A DNA stretch of 64,000 nt from Prorocentrum cordatum (GCA_963575745.1 CAUYUJ010003003.1:362577-426576), one strand, 5' to 3'; counted from the stretch's first letter, positions 29,285-39,927 are shown. Numbers and translations are program-made. The notes: a model not told the origin generated them from the letters alone.

Positions 29285-29539
29285 GCGACGGCGACGACAA
29301 CGACGGCGACGGCGACGGCCGCGGCGGCGATAAACAACAACAACAACAACAACAACACCAACAACAACAACAACAACAACAACAACCACAACCACAACCA
29401 CAACAACAACAACAGCAACAACAACAACACCAACACCAACACCAACAACAACAACAACAACAGCACCAACAACAGCAACAACAACCACAACCACAACCAC
29501 AACAACAACAACAACAACAGCAACAACAACAACAACAGC

Positions 29540-29573
<34 letters not shown>

Positions 29574-29951
29574 ACCACAACAACAACAACAACACCAACA
29601 CCAACAACAACAACAACATCACCAACACCAACAACAACAACAGCAACAACAACAACACCAACACCAACAACCACAACCACAACCACAACAACAACAACAA
29701 CACCAACACCAACAACAACAGCAACAACAACAACCACAACCACAACCACAACAACAACAACAACACCAACACCAACAACAACAACCACAACCACAACCAC
29801 AACCACAACCACAACCACAACAACAACAACAACAGCACCAACACCAACAACAACAGCAACAACAACAACAACAACAACTACAACAACAACAACAACTACA
29901 ACAACAACAACACAAGCAACAGCAACACAACAACAACAACAACAACAATCA
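29250..29951. repeat. (GACGGC)n then long (CAA)n higher-order array
   Basis: 29250-29330 is GACGGC repeats. 29331-29951 is CAA with CAC and CCA variants in a higher-order pattern: runs of CCACAACCACAA, then CAACAA, then CACCAACACCAA, with a 63-bp period visible between about 29668 and 29810. A plus frame of 517 codons (28720-30273) translates it as Gln/His/Pro blocks. With no unique domain at either end, I treat it as an artefact. Confidence 0.92.
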
Positions 29952-30169
29952 TTTAAGACTGGGGACACTCCGTTCTCACCAGTGCCAGGGTTTTCATAGG
30001 AGGCGGGCAATACCCCCACTTTGTGGGGGGGCCGGTTCAAGCTCTACCAAATTTCCAAACGACTCTTCGCCACCACCCACACCCAGCTTCCCGCCCTATG
30101 ACGTTCGGACACTTCACTTCGTGGCCTGCGGACGACCTTGGCTACTACACTGGCGCATGGGTACAATGA

Positions 30170-30700
30170 CTTGTTGTGGTAACATTTTGCGGGTAGAAAT
30201 TTGGAAAATCCGTCCACGTGTTTTTCGAGGACCTACGGTGCGATTCGTGCGATTTTATGATACGCGGTGCTGAATGTCTTAAGAAACCCAATGGTATTGG
30301 AAGATTTCGGCGTGCGCGCGCGAAGAAAAAACGAATGTGTCCCATATGGTATTATTTGACAGGGATGATGGCCCTGCCATGCGCGCAACCGTTGTTGCAG
30401 AAGTTCGAAGCACGTGAAAAAGTTGCTCGCAAGAGCCCGTTTGACAGAAATGTTGAAAAAATATTGCGTTTCCTCAGAAATCCGCAAGAGCGCGCAAGAT
30501 GAATTTTTGAAACTTTTTTTTGACAAACCATTAGGTTTTTCATGTTTTCTGTTAAAATCGCTACGAAAACTAAGGTTTTGGAAGGATTTCATCTTGCGCG
30601 CGCGAGTGTGCACTTCGTGGCATTTTTGCAAAGGATTCTTGAAGTTTGGTTATGTTAGAACAAGAGATTTCATTTTATAGTGTTTTTTGCAAGGGAAAGC
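30170..30700. other. Low-GC island with dispersed CGCGCGCG
   Basis: Much richer in A and T than the window. TGCGCGCGCGAAG (30312), TTGCGCGCGCGAG (30594) and GAAGATTTCGG / GAAGGATTTCATC show weak repetition. GAATTTTTGAAACTTTTTTTTG is an imperfect inversion. Short frames exist on both strands; none is recognisable. Confidence 0.6.
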
Positions 30701-30849
30701 GGGCGTCAACAAAACAACCGGATCTGGTATACCCCGTTTTGCCTGAGACTTCCTCACGAAAATGATGAAAATGAGGCTGCGGCCTAGGCGCGGCGGGGGG
30801 GTCGTGCACCAGGGGCCCCAACAATAATTATTCTTAAGAAGAAATAGTG

Positions 30850-30880
30850 TTCAACAACAACCACAACCACAACCACAACC

Positions 30881-30913
<33 letters not shown>

Positions 30914-30950
30914 CCAACACCAACAACAACAACAACAACAAACAATTTAG
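30850..30950. repeat. (CAA)n array, second copy
   Basis: CAACCACAACCACAACCACA then ACAACAACA and CACCAACACC: the same motif grammar as 29331-29951, on the same strand. Confidence 0.9.
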
Positions 30951-31247
30951 GCCTGTTCGCTCGTATCTGCTCGCGTGCCACACAATATGCATATCCCAAA
31001 CCTTCGATACCCACCCTCTTCGTCTTCGATCGCACCCCTTCGAGCTCATGTCTTCCTTACCTGCCACGTGTAGTTGGCGCATCTCCACAAAGAAAGAGAA
31101 CGAGAGGGGGGAAAGGACAAAGGGGGGGGGAGACGGATGGAGCACGAGAGAAATGAGCAGGAGGATGGTCAGGAGCAGGAGAACAGGCGGCTGAACCCGA
31201 CAAGTGGACTCTTTGTGGCGAAGATCCCCGCCCGCCTCTCGAACGAT

Positions 31248-31835
31248 GTCTCCACCACCACCACACCACCACCACCCCCACTACCATCACCACCACCTCC
31301 CCAACCCACCACCACCACCAACCCACCACACAACCACCACCACCACCACGACAGCCACCACCACCACCACAACCACCATCACCACAACTCACCATCACCA
31401 CCACCACCACCGCATCAACACACCACCACCACCACCACCACCACCACCAATTTACCACTCCACCACCACCACCGCCACAACCACCACCACTACCAGCAGC
31501 ACAACCCACCGCCACCACCACAAACCACCACACCACCACCACCGCCGCCACCACCACCACCACAACCACCACCTCCACAAACCACCGCCACCACCACAAC
31601 CCTCACCACCACCACAAACCACCACTACACCATAACCAAACCACCACCACCACAACCCACCACCAACACCACCACCACCACCACAAACCACCACCACACC
31701 AGCACCACATCACCACCACCACCCACCGCCACGACCACCACCACCTTCACCACCAACCACCACACCACCACCATCACAACCAACACCACCGCCACCACGA
31801 CAACCCACCACCACCACCACCATCACCGTCGTCCG
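31248..31835. repeat. (ACC)n array
   Basis: Nearly 600 bases of CCACCACCA with CAACCACC and CATCACC variants. Thr/His/Pro frames are artefacts. Confidence 0.95.
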
Positions 31836-31939
31836 CGTCGACGCTCCCCGCCGCCGCCGCCCGCCGCCGCAAGCGCCAGCGCAGGCCCAGAAAAGGAAAT
31901 CGTCGGCCCCGCCGGCGCCGCCAGCCGCCCGCCGACGCA

Positions 31940-32090
31940 GGCGCTGGCCCGAGGAGAGAGGAGAGGGAGGGAGGGGAGGGGGGGGGGTTTGAACCCCCTC
32001 CCCCTTCGTCACGGGAAGGGGGGGAGGTTCGAACCCCCCCCCTCCATCCAAAGGGGGGGGGGGTCCAGTTCCACCCCCCCCCCCTCCAAG
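31940..32090. repeat. G-run / C-run hairpins
   Basis: GGGGGGTTTGAACCCCCTCC, GGGGGAGGTTCGAACCCCCC and a 12-G run facing a 13-C run: three adjacent inverted repeats. Confidence 0.8.
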
Positions 32091-32309
32091 CGACCACAGC
32101 ACGCGCTCTTTCTTATATGCACATCTGTCTCGTTTGACAAAACGGTGTCTTGGTAACGCCAGGTTTGGGCTTGACCCGTCTGGCAATCTCCCTAGTGCTT
32201 CGATGGAACGCTCGACTGCGAAGGAATGCGTCCCAGCAGCGGTGTCAACCTGGAAAACATCGAAAGCGAAATCGATGCTCACGGGATGAATTCCAAAAGA
32301 ACTTTTTTA

Positions 32310-32830
32310 CAAGCCCGCCCAAAACGAGCGTGCAAGAGCGCCGTCAAACCTTTCATCATGAAAACGTACTGGGCCATCGACGCTGCCAAAAGAACGCAGC
32401 TGTCCACCCACAAAACGGCCGGCACAACCAGATCTGAGGTTTTCAACCGAAACCCGTAGCCTGGCATTTCCCATATAGGGAACATGTGCATGAGGCATTC
32501 CTCGAACATCCGTACAAAGATCGATTTGCCCTCCGGTGCGCAAAGACTTGGTCATGCCCAGCGGTATTGTCGAAGCTACCCCGGGGATCACAATCTGGAC
32601 GGTATTCGAAGACACTTCCCTCGCAGTGGCCAACATCTGGTGGGAGTTGCGCGTGCATCCGCATAGTTGTCCAGCACATCACGATGGCGTACTGAATCGA
32701 AAGCCGTACGAACATCCTGGCATCCCAACACAAGATGACAATCCTCCCACCGGCGCGCATTGTTAGGACATTCGAAAAAGGACCACGAAACAGACCCGAG
32801 CCCTTGCCCGGGCCCGTTTTCGTCCGCCAC
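32310..32830 (-). pseudogene. LINE-type reverse transcriptase relic
   Basis: On the minus strand, DVRTAFDSVRHRDVL (32672-32716) matches reverse-transcriptase motif A of non-LTR elements, with the catalytic Asp of AFDSV at 32696-32698 (family knowledge). Upstream NARRWEDCHLVLGC fits the preceding region. After a frame change near 32640, IPLGMTKSLRTGGQ resembles the following RGVRQGG-type motif. The frame is broken at least once, there is no YADD box and no endonuclease, so it is a dead 5'- and 3'-truncated copy. Confidence 0.6.
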
Positions 32831-33270
32831 GTCCCGAAGTCATTGCACCCTGCTGCATGCAGTAGGGCAGGCGACCAGAGAAAGACTTTACCTCTCGCCG
32901 CCGACCCATCTGCGCCAGACCCACCACTCTCGGGAGCGGCAAAGAGGGGGGTGTCCAAGAGGGGGGGGCGCAAATCATGACCGGCGGCATGTGCGCGGCC
33001 CAGCGGGGGGACCAGGGCCGTAGTAAAAGAAGAAGAGGCACCATGAAACCTGGGGAGATATCATGGCCCCCGCCATGCTATCCACCCCCCCCCTAGTCAT
33101 CACCCCCCTCTTTTCCGCTCCCGACACTCTCGTCCAGCCTGGGAGATCGCCATGCGATCCGGACTCTGTGCCCGCAGCGCGAGAAGCTCTGGCACGGGCG
33201 CTTCCGCGCCCGCGAGGCGTCGGCGGCGGCGCTGAGGCCGGCGAGCGGCCGCGTCCTCCGCGGCCTCCGC

Positions 33271-33318
33271 CTGGCCCAGCTCGGCCCTCGCGGCACGGTC
33301 CGCGTCCTCGGAGCGGCC
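33271..33318 (-). CDS. Candidate mini-exon (minus strand)
   Basis: Minus reading between GGCGGAG and CAG|GCGGAG: 16 codons, GRSEDADRAARAELGQ, phase 0 at both ends, fitting between the candidates at 37929 and 28857. Acidic/Ala-rich, with little heptad signal. Weak. Confidence 0.2.
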
Positions 33319-33344
33319 CTCCGCCGACGCCGCCGCCGCCGTCG

Positions 33345-33720
33345 CTCGCGTCGTGGTCGTCGTCGACGTCGTCCTCGTTGCCGACGGCCACGCGGTCGGC
33401 GCCGTCTGCGTCGACGTCGCTGTCCTCGCGGCACCGGATGCCGTTGTGGTCGGCGATGGCGGCGTCGTCGGCGCTGTCGTCGTGGTCGCCGTCCCTGTCG
33501 TAGGCGTCCTCGTCGGCGTCGTCGTGGTCGTCGTCGGCGACGCTTGCGTCGTTGCCCTCGAAATCGCTGTCGTGCATGTCCGCATTATCGAAAACGCCGT
33601 CGTCATCATCGTGGTCGCGGTCATCGGCGGCGTAACCAGCGTGGTCGTCGTCGTTGAGGGCGTCGGCGTCGCCGCCGTTGTCGTAGTCGGCGTCGTGGTC
33701 GTCGTCGCTGGCGCCCTTAG
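33345..33720. repeat. (GTC)n interrupted array
   Basis: GTCGTCGTCGACGTCGTC and many variants. Minus frames give Asp-rich peptides and plus frames Val-rich ones. Interrupted more than other arrays, but I see no reason to call a gene. Confidence 0.8.
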
Positions 33721-33739
33721 CACTGTCGCTGGAGTGGAC

Positions 33740-34530
33740 TGGCATAGACTGGACTAGACTGGACTGGACTCTACTCAACTCAACTCAACTCTACTCTACA
33801 CGACTCGACTCTGCTCCACAATCTACTCCTATGCTGTACTTTGTTCTGCTCAACTCGGCCCTACACTACCCGAACCTAACCCACTCTACACCATTCGACT
33901 TCACTCTACTCTGCTCTGCTCTACTCCACGCCTACTCTATTCTACTCTACTCTACTCCTACTCCGCTCTGCTTCACTCTGCACTACTCTTCTCTACTCGC
34001 CTCTTCTCTGCTCTGTTCCTACTCTGCACCACTCTGCGCGCCGCTGCCACCGACTCGGACCAGAGGGGAAGACAACTGTGCAGTCGGCTATCTCAGGACC
34101 GCGTTTGTGCGAGGGGCCTCTGCTACCAAAATTATCCTCCTTCTCCTCCTCCTCGTCCTCGTCCTCCTCCTCCCCCCGACCATGCTGCCAGCTCTTGGAA
34201 AAAAAAGCAAACGCCGCCGCAACCAAACACACGCGGTGCCTATCAATGCAGTGTTGCTCCCTCGGACACACCAAATAAAAAGACTCTACCGTATACTCTT
34301 CGCGATTCTACACGGCTCGTCTCTACCATGCAACCTACCCTACTCAACTCTGTTTGATTTTGTCGTACCCTACTCTTCCCTACCCTACCCTGACCTAACC
34401 TACTCTACTCCTACTTTACTATGCTTGAATCGACTCTAGCCGTCTCTGCTCAATTCTACTCTACTCTGCTACATTATGATCTACTCGACTCATCTACTCT
34501 GCTCTACTCGACTCTGCTCTAGTGTTCTCC
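33740..34530. repeat. CTACTCTACT pentamer-like minisatellite, two blocks
   Basis: ACTCTACTCT, CTGCTCTACTC and ACTAGACTGGACTGGACT units fill 33740-34020 and 34300-34530. Between them (34040-34290) is a GC-richer piece with a CTCCTCCTCGTCCTCGTCCT run. Confidence 0.85.
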
Positions 34531-34559
34531 ACTTCTCAGTTTGTGGGACGCCAGTGGAA

Positions 34560-34870
34560 TAGCCACAAGGAGCCATTAGAACACCAGAGGAGGCCATGAG
34601 GAGATAGACGAAACCATGCGGTTATCAACGGAAGTCCTGCGGATACAGAGGACGCCGTGCGGACGGCAGATGAAGCCATGCAGATCCAGAGGAATCCATG
34701 CGGGTAGTTTCAATAATTGACGGGCGAGTGTGGGACGCCATTGGAATATCCACAAGGGGCCACTGGAATAGCAGAATGAACTGTGCGGATAGCAGTGGAA
34801 GCCATGCGGAGGCAGAGGAAACCATGCAGATAGCAGAGGACACCATGCGGATACTGAGGAAGCCATGAGG
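34560..34870. repeat. CCATGCGGATA minisatellite
   Basis: Units such as GAAGCCATGCGGAGGCAGAG, GAAACCATGCAGATAGCAGA and CACCATGCGGATACTGAGGA, roughly 24-27 bp, plus a CCACAAGG(A/G)GCCA pair at 34562 and 34750. Confidence 0.8.
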
Positions 34871-34879
34871 ATAATTTGA

Positions 34880-35565
34880 CGAGTGCAAGGCCAAAATAGG
34901 GAGGAGTGGACCAGTTCTCTCGTTTCTATATATATATATGTATATGTATTGAACTAAAGACGCTTGTAAGCAAACCGAATTGAAGAACCTTGTCGTGGGG
35001 GCATCCGTTGGCAAGCGAGCTTCGACTTTGCCCCACAGTATGCTCGGCTTCAGCATCCGTTCCGCTCCCCGCCTTCTACAACACTATAGGGCACGACGGA
35101 GAGGGGGGGGGGACCTCGACGTGGCCTAGGCGCCGCAGGGCCGACACGTCGGCGACAGGACCCCGGCAGCGACCCTGCATGCTCCCGGGCGAGGTGGTGC
35201 ACCCGAGCCCCGATCGGCGAGGACTGCGCAGTGGGAGCCGCTGGCTCCCCCCCTGGGCCAGTCTCCGCCTGCCGCTGCTCCCGGTGCACCTCTGGCCCTC
35301 TGAGGGCCACGGGAACGGCAGGGCCGTTCTCTGAGCACTATCTTAGATCAGGGGGACGTAAGACCTGGGTACACGGGACTCGGAAATCCCCGACGAGGTC
35401 GTCAAAAAAATGACGAGGCCGAGCCTGCATTTTGACGAGGCCTCCCGCTGCAGACATTCCACGAAACTCCTCCTCGTCAAAATCCGAGGCGCGGTCGTCA
35501 AGAAACGATGGCGAACCCGAGACCTGGCAAACCTGGGTCTTACGCTCCCCCGATTATAGAAATAC
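34880..35565. other. Unassigned region
   Basis: (TA)n-like patch at 34926-34948; CGTCAAAAAAATGACGAGGC and TTTGACGAGGC/CTCGTCAAAAT form an inverted pair (35398-35483). No gene. GTG-CAC-CGG-GAG-CAG on the minus strand at 35289 downward is a further weak mini-exon candidate. Confidence 0.4.
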
Positions 35566-35567
35566 AA

Positions 35568-35712
35568 ACTATACACCAACACCGATCCTGTCCAGGATCA
35601 CCCTGGGTCCAGGATCGGAGTATACGCCCTCCTGTCTTGCGCAGAATGCATATACACCGATTTTGGGCCTGGGATCGGCCTGGCCAGGATCGGTGTAGGT
35701 GTATAGTAGGTG
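35568..35712. mobile_element. Family U foldback, copy 2
   Basis: AACTATACACCAACACCGAT and ATCGGTGTAGGTGTATAGTA arms; CCAGGATCACCCTGGGTCCA centre; CGCCCTCCTG block shared with copy 1. Confidence 0.75.
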
Positions 35713-35870
35713 CCCTCCGATCTTAGGTGGAGGGCTCAAGGTGAAATCCACATGGGCTTTTGCGCCTCGAGGATCGATGCGTCTTGTGATTCCCCTTGTG
35801 CAGATTCCCTCGGAAACCCATCGAAACGGCATTTCAGATTTCACCCCTTGCCCTTCACCCAAAGAAAATG

Positions 35871-36097
35871 CTCGGGTTCTGTCACCGTTTCCGAAAAAAT
35901 GTCCCTTGAAAGTGGAAACGGCAACAAAAACGGCGACCGGAAACGGCAACAAAAACGGCTCCAGGATTGGACCCGGAGCCGGAGCCGGTCAAACAACGGC
36001 GACGGAACCGGTGCAAAAGCAGCGTCGGAACCGACAGCAAGAACGGCAAAGCGGAACCGGCACAAAAACGGCCCTGTCGTTTCCAGGGCCCACTGAG
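35871..36097. mobile_element. Family G element, copy 1
   Basis: GAAACGGCAACAAAAACGGC units, TCCAGGATTGGACCCGGAGC and the right end AACGGCCCTGTCGTTTCCAG, GGCCCACTGAG. The left TIR is reduced to CACCGTTTCCG. Compare copies at 48305 and 49031. Confidence 0.75.
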
Positions 36098-36364
36098 CTC
36101 TGGCCCGCCCCACCCCCTGCCTTCCCCTCCCCGTAAAGACTGTATAACTCTGTCCCACCGAAGGCAGGCCGAGACTTTCAGGTCACGCTGCAGCGTGCTC
36201 ATCAACGATGGCAGCAGGGGGCGGCTGACAGCGCAAGGGGGGAGGGCGTATACTGCGTGCGCTCCCCTGCCTCCTCCTCCCTCTGTCTGGACCCCCTCTC
36301 CTGCTCGCCCACCCGCCCCCTCCGACGGCGACAGTGGGGCGACATGCCATGCGACTCGCCCCCC

Positions 36365-36470
36365 GACCTCGTCTGGGGCGCGCTGTGACCAGAAGATGTT
36401 GAAGCGAATCTCGCCGTGGCCGCGAAGGCGCCCCTAGCAGCTCCAGGCGGGGGCGATACATGCCATACAG
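36365..36470. repeat. Family Y fragment
   Basis: CTGGGGCGCGCTGTGACCAG, AAGCGAATCTCGCCGTGGCC. Confidence 0.6.
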
Positions 36471-36494
36471 CCTTAATCCTTGGACCTTGAAGAA

Positions 36495-36600
36495 CAATCG
36501 ATGACGACGACGACGAAGACGACGACGACAAAGACGACGACGACGACCGCGAGAACGACGACGACAAAACGACGGCGAGGACGACGACGACGACGACTGC
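36495..36600. repeat. (GAC)n array
   Basis: ATGACGACGACGACGAAGAC and related units. Confidence 0.9.
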
Positions 36601-36604
36601 CATC

Positions 36605-36955
36605 ACCCCCACTACTCCCAGACCTGTCCTGGGCGAATCGAGCGAGCTGCGTCCAACAGCGATCGGAAACCTTGATCCTCGATTTGGCACGTCCGCAATG
36701 GGCAAAGGAAATGTGGGCATGACTCCCAACAGCACATGTTGCCCTCAAGCGACAGCGGCCGATGTGGGGCAAGCGACCTTTTGTCAAATGGGCAGCGCAT
36801 GCGGCGACATAGACAACAAACCCTGGTCAGAACGGGCAGGCACCGCTATGTTGATAGATTACGCTATTCGCATAGAAAAAGCGGACATGGACTGGTGCCT
36901 GTATTCGTCCCCATTCTGTCCGTGCCCACTTCGGACCTCCGTAACGGGATCCCTG
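36605..36955. other. Unassigned spacer
   Basis: Lower GC with open frames on both strands of similar quality; coding status undecidable from sequence alone. Confidence 0.35.
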
Positions 36956-36959
36956 AAGA

Positions 36960-37116
36960 CGGGGTCGGAGGGTCGCGCCACATCGTCGATACATAGGCGA
37001 CGCTACATCGGCGACGTCGGTGCAGAAAAAACTGGCTCCATATCGAGCCGCATCGGCGATGCATTGGCGATGCGGCGCTATCCACCGACCTAATCTACTA
37101 TGACCCTATATGTTAG
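36960..37116. mobile_element. Family F foldback, copy 4
   Basis: GGGGTCGGAGGGTCGCGCCA, ACATCGGCGACGTCGG, CATATCGAGCCGCATCGGCG, ATGCGGCGCTATCC. Outer arms decayed. Confidence 0.75.
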
Positions 37117-37497
37117 GAAGCAAGCCCTGGGAGGTCTTCGTAATAACGATGTAGGGCAATCAAATCCGATAACAAAAAACGCATAACCTGGATGAATACG
37201 GATTGGGCCAAAGATTAGCCGTATCGAACAGGAATGAACAGGATACATAAAACCAGACTTCGCCAAATTAGGCCGGTTTTCGACCGCGGATATAATGCCA
37301 GCGCCGACTCTGAATCGAACCTCCTCGGAGTGGCATCGAAATATCTGGGAGACCAGACATGCGGCTGCTCAAATTTCTCGATGCGTGCGCCCCGGAGGTC
37401 TAAACCACTTCCCTACAGGACGGTCCCCGGTGAGGGCCCCCGGAGGCCGAAAACGGCCAAAAACCGCCCGCCCTAACTCTTCTGGAGCGTTGGATCT

Positions 37498-37880
37498 CGT
37501 CGGGGGCGCACACACATGGATCAGCGATCCATGGATTTGGCGCGCGGCGTCGCCAAATCCATGGATCGGGGGAGCTGCTCTCCCACAAACGCGGCGCCAG
37601 TGCCGCCCCGCTCGGCGGCGGAACTCCGCGACTTCCCATGGAAACGAGCCCCGTCGCTGATCCACGCCCCCTTGATCCGTGTTTCGGGGATGGACAGACC
37701 TCCCTTTAGTAAAACGTGGTTTAGTGAAAACGACCTGAGGCCCAAACCTGGCGGGCGCAGGACTGGAAAATAACGGCCACGGCGCCCTCTCGAGAACCGA
37801 AAACGGACAATTCACTAATCGACGTGTCACTGTTGGGGGTTCTGTCCACCCCCGAATGTTCGCGATCGCCTGATCTCTGG
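37498..37880. repeat. Family E unit carrying a D insertion (filled site)
   Basis: GGGGGCGCACACACATGGAT, a perfect 17-bp inverted repeat GATCCATGGATTTGGCG / CGCCAAATCCATGGATC (37526-37567), CTCGGCGGCGGAACTCCGCG and CGTCGCTGATCCACGCCCCC parallel 47058-47250. After GATCCGTGTTTC the D element intervenes, then TGTTCGCGATCGCCTGA resumes. The other copy is uninterrupted at that point. Confidence 0.85.
37686..37853. mobile_element. Family D MITE, copy 3, nested in E
   Basis: GGGGATGGACAGACCTCCCT to GTTGGGGGTTCTGTCCACCC. The paralogous E unit at 47229-47251 reads GATCCATGTTTGCGATCGCC across the site, so the borders are independently confirmed. Flanks GTGTTTC and ATGTTCG are a decayed duplication. Confidence 0.9.
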
Positions 37881-37928
37881 GACGGGGAGCGGCGGCGAAG
37901 GCCACGCCGCGGCCGCCCCCGGCCACGC

Positions 37929-37983
37929 CTGCTGCCGCAGCTGCTCGGCCTCGCCCACCAGTCCGTCCAGGCGCGCCAGCAGC
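37929..37983 (-). CDS. Candidate mini-exon, coiled-coil-like (minus strand)
   Basis: Minus reading after GTGCCCAG: one base then LLARLDGLVGEAEQLRQQ, then CAGCAG|GCGTGG. Leu1, Leu5, Leu8, Ala12 and Leu15 keep 4-3 spacing. It starts in phase 2, which joins the phase-2 end of the candidate at 39878 as Arg, and ends in phase 0. GC-rich island next to a D/E composite. Function unknown. Confidence 0.35.
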
Positions 37984-38109
37984 CTGGGCACGGGCGGCCG
38001 CGGCGACGGCGGGGGCCCGGGGAAGGGGGCCAGACTAGGGAACCAAGGGAAACAAACAATTATCCCAGTGCGACCCTACCTAGGAGTTGGAGGATCTAGG
38101 AAAGCAACA

Positions 38110-38175
38110 TCTAACATCTATATGAAGCTAAGCTAAGCTAAGATGAAGCTAAGCTAAGATGAAGGTAAGCTGAAC
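38110..38175. repeat. AAGCTAAGCTAAGATG minisatellite
   Basis: GAAGCTAAGCTAAG and AAGATGAAGCTAAG units, imperfect. Confidence 0.85.
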
Positions 38176-38337
38176 TAAGATGAGATGAGCAACGCGAAGC
38201 CAAGGGAACGTCACTGGGAGAACCGCGGGGCGGATGCCGGGGGAACCGCCCGGGGCGGGCCCCACTGCCCGGCCCTTTTAGCCTCCGAGTAAGAACCCTT
38301 CTAGGCAGAGCCTAGGTAGGGAATAACATGAACACAA

Positions 38338-38477
38338 AGACTCGGAGGTCCGCGCGGATTTCTCGGATCGGCGTTGGACCCCCCTCCTGGGCGCGCGGAG
38401 CGCGCCAGGGGCGGAGCCGGAGGCGCCGCCGGGTGGCTCCAGCGCCGATCCGAGAACTCCGTGCGGACCTCCGACTT
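38338..38477. mobile_element. Family C GC-rich foldback, copy 4
   Basis: GACTCGGAGGTCCGCGCGGA and CGTGCGGACCTCCGACTT arms; TCTCGGATCGGCGTTGGACC and CCAGCGCCGATCCGAGA inner arms. AT-rich AATAACATGAACACA and GTCATGTTATGTCAGTGTTC continue the pairing outward as in the copy at 14233. Confidence 0.85.
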
Positions 38478-38519
38478 GTCATGTTATGTCAGTGTTCGTT
38501 CCCCTGCAAGCTGCCCCCC

Positions 38520-38722
38520 TCCATGCCCCGGCATCCCCACCCCTTGGAGCCTCTGTTTTTGGGACCCCCCAACCCACGAATTCTCGCCCAAACTCGACCA
38601 ACACCCCCCTCCATGCTCCCCTCCATGCCCCTGCATCCCCACCCCTTGGAGCCTCTGTTTTTGGGGCCCCCCACCCCACGAAAGCTCGCCCAAACTCGAC
38701 CAACACCCCCCTCCATGCGCGC
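38520..38722. repeat. Tandem duplication, 102-bp period
   Basis: TCCCCACCCCTTGGAGCCTC, TGTTTTTGGG, CCCACGAA and CGCCCAAACTCGACCAACAC occur twice, 102 bases apart, with few differences. The young age is shown by the high identity. Confidence 0.9.
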
Positions 38723-38724
38723 GG

Positions 38725-39106
38725 GGGTAGCCAAGGGGATAGGGGGTTATCGTTGGATGCCAACCCGGGCACCCGACGCTCCGCAAACATTCGAGCGGGC
38801 GGTCCTTGGCCCGTCTTCGGCCTCCGGGGGCCCTCGCCGGGCCCTGGGACCGTGAAACAGCGATTCGGGGCGCAAAACCAATCCCACAGGGAGGTGGTCC
38901 AGACCTCGGGGGCGCACGCTTCGATTAAAAAGTGGAGCGGCTGGGCGTCTGGGAAGCTGGGCGACCTCCCCCAGGCTACTTGTGGCATCCGTGACCCACC
39001 TCTAAGCTGGGCTAGGACAGATATTACTACCCCCCCCCCGGCATCCACTCATGAGCCCCAGCATCCCCTGAGCAACCTCCGCGCCGATCCCAGCAGACCC
39101 CTATCG
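38725..39106. mobile_element. Family J element, copy 3
   Basis: GCGCGGGGGTAGCCAAGGGG, ATAGGGGGTTATCGTTGGAT at the left; GGCATCCACTCATGAGCCCC and CGCGCCGATCCCAGCAGACC at the right. The middle is longer than in the 235-bp copy. Confidence 0.75.
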
Positions 39107-39227
39107 CGTCGTGAACAACTAACGACGCACACGCCCGGCACTGGAAACTTCAACTGGACAGTCCACAGCCGGACGATTGCCACTTGCACTGCTGTGTTCA
39201 TGCCGCGACTACCACCAGTACTGCTAG

Positions 39228-39390
39228 TGTGAAGGGGCCCCAGGACACACAAATAAATACACACAAATAAAAAGATTCCTATATTTTCTTATATTTCCTA
39301 GGTTTTTGTCTTCCCCACCACTTCCCATATTTTCCATATTTTCTGGGGGATCGACGATGAATTGTGTCTGTGTGTTCGTTTCCCTCCTGC
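39228..39390. repeat. Family B dispersed repeat, copy 6
   Basis: GAAGGGGCCCCAGGACACAC, acacaaataaaaa, TTCCCATATTTTCCATATTT, GGATCGACGATGAATTGTGT. CCAGTACTGCT (39211) and CCAGTGCTGCT (39394) flank it, a possible 11-bp duplication. Confidence 0.85.
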
Positions 39391-39534
39391 CAGTGCTGCT
39401 GCCGCCGCTACAGTCTTGCACCAAACACAACGTCGCTACGCACACCCTCTGCGTGTCGACTGGCGTCGCTACGCACGCCCTCGCAAACCCTGAAAGCAAC
39501 TGTTCTCACCACTACAGTGTGGACAAGTTTCGAA

Positions 39535-39860
39535 CACGAGGAGGAAGGGGGAGGAGGGGAGGAGGAGGAGGAGGAGGAGGAGGAGGAGGAGGAGGAGGAG
39601 GAGGAGGAGGAGGAGGAGGAGGAGGAGGAGGAGGAGGAGGGGAGGAGGAGGAGGGAGGAGGGGAGGGGGAGGAGGAGGAGGAGGAGGAGGAGGAGGAGGA
39701 GGAGGAGGAGGGAGGAGGAGGAGGAGGAGGAGGAGGGAGGAGGAGGAGGAGGAGGAGGAGGAGGAGGAGGAGGAGCATGAGCAGGAGGAGGCGGAGGGGA
39801 GGAGGAGGAGGAGGAGGAGGAGGAGGAGGAGGAGCAGGAGGAGGAGCAAGAGGAGGGGAG
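39535..39860. repeat. (GGA)n purine tract
   Basis: More than 300 bases of GGA/GAG. Confidence 0.95.
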
Positions 39861-39877
39861 GAGGACCCCCCTCAGGC

Positions 39878-39927
39878 CTGGTGCGCCCAGGCCGCAGCTC
39901 GCGCTCGCGAAGGCCGAGGGCGGCAAG
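39878..39927 (-). CDS. Candidate mini-exon (minus strand)
   Basis: Minus reading after GGGAG: LAALGLRERELRPGRT plus two bases, then ACCAG|GCCTGA. Leu1, Leu4, Glu8 and Leu11 have 3-4-3 spacing. Phase 0 start, phase 2 end. It abuts a large GGA array, which on the minus strand supplies a pyrimidine-rich neighbour on the wrong side, so the call is tentative. Confidence 0.22.

Noticed and set aside
28655-30273. Very long open frames on both strands (461 and 517 codons)
   Set aside because: They are translations of GACGGC, CCT and CAA arrays; no unique sequence or domain at either end.
32975-33778. 267-codon Asp-rich minus frame
   Set aside because: Mostly an interrupted GTC array with alternative long frames on both strands. 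Only the small island at 33271 was kept as a weak candidate, in another frame.
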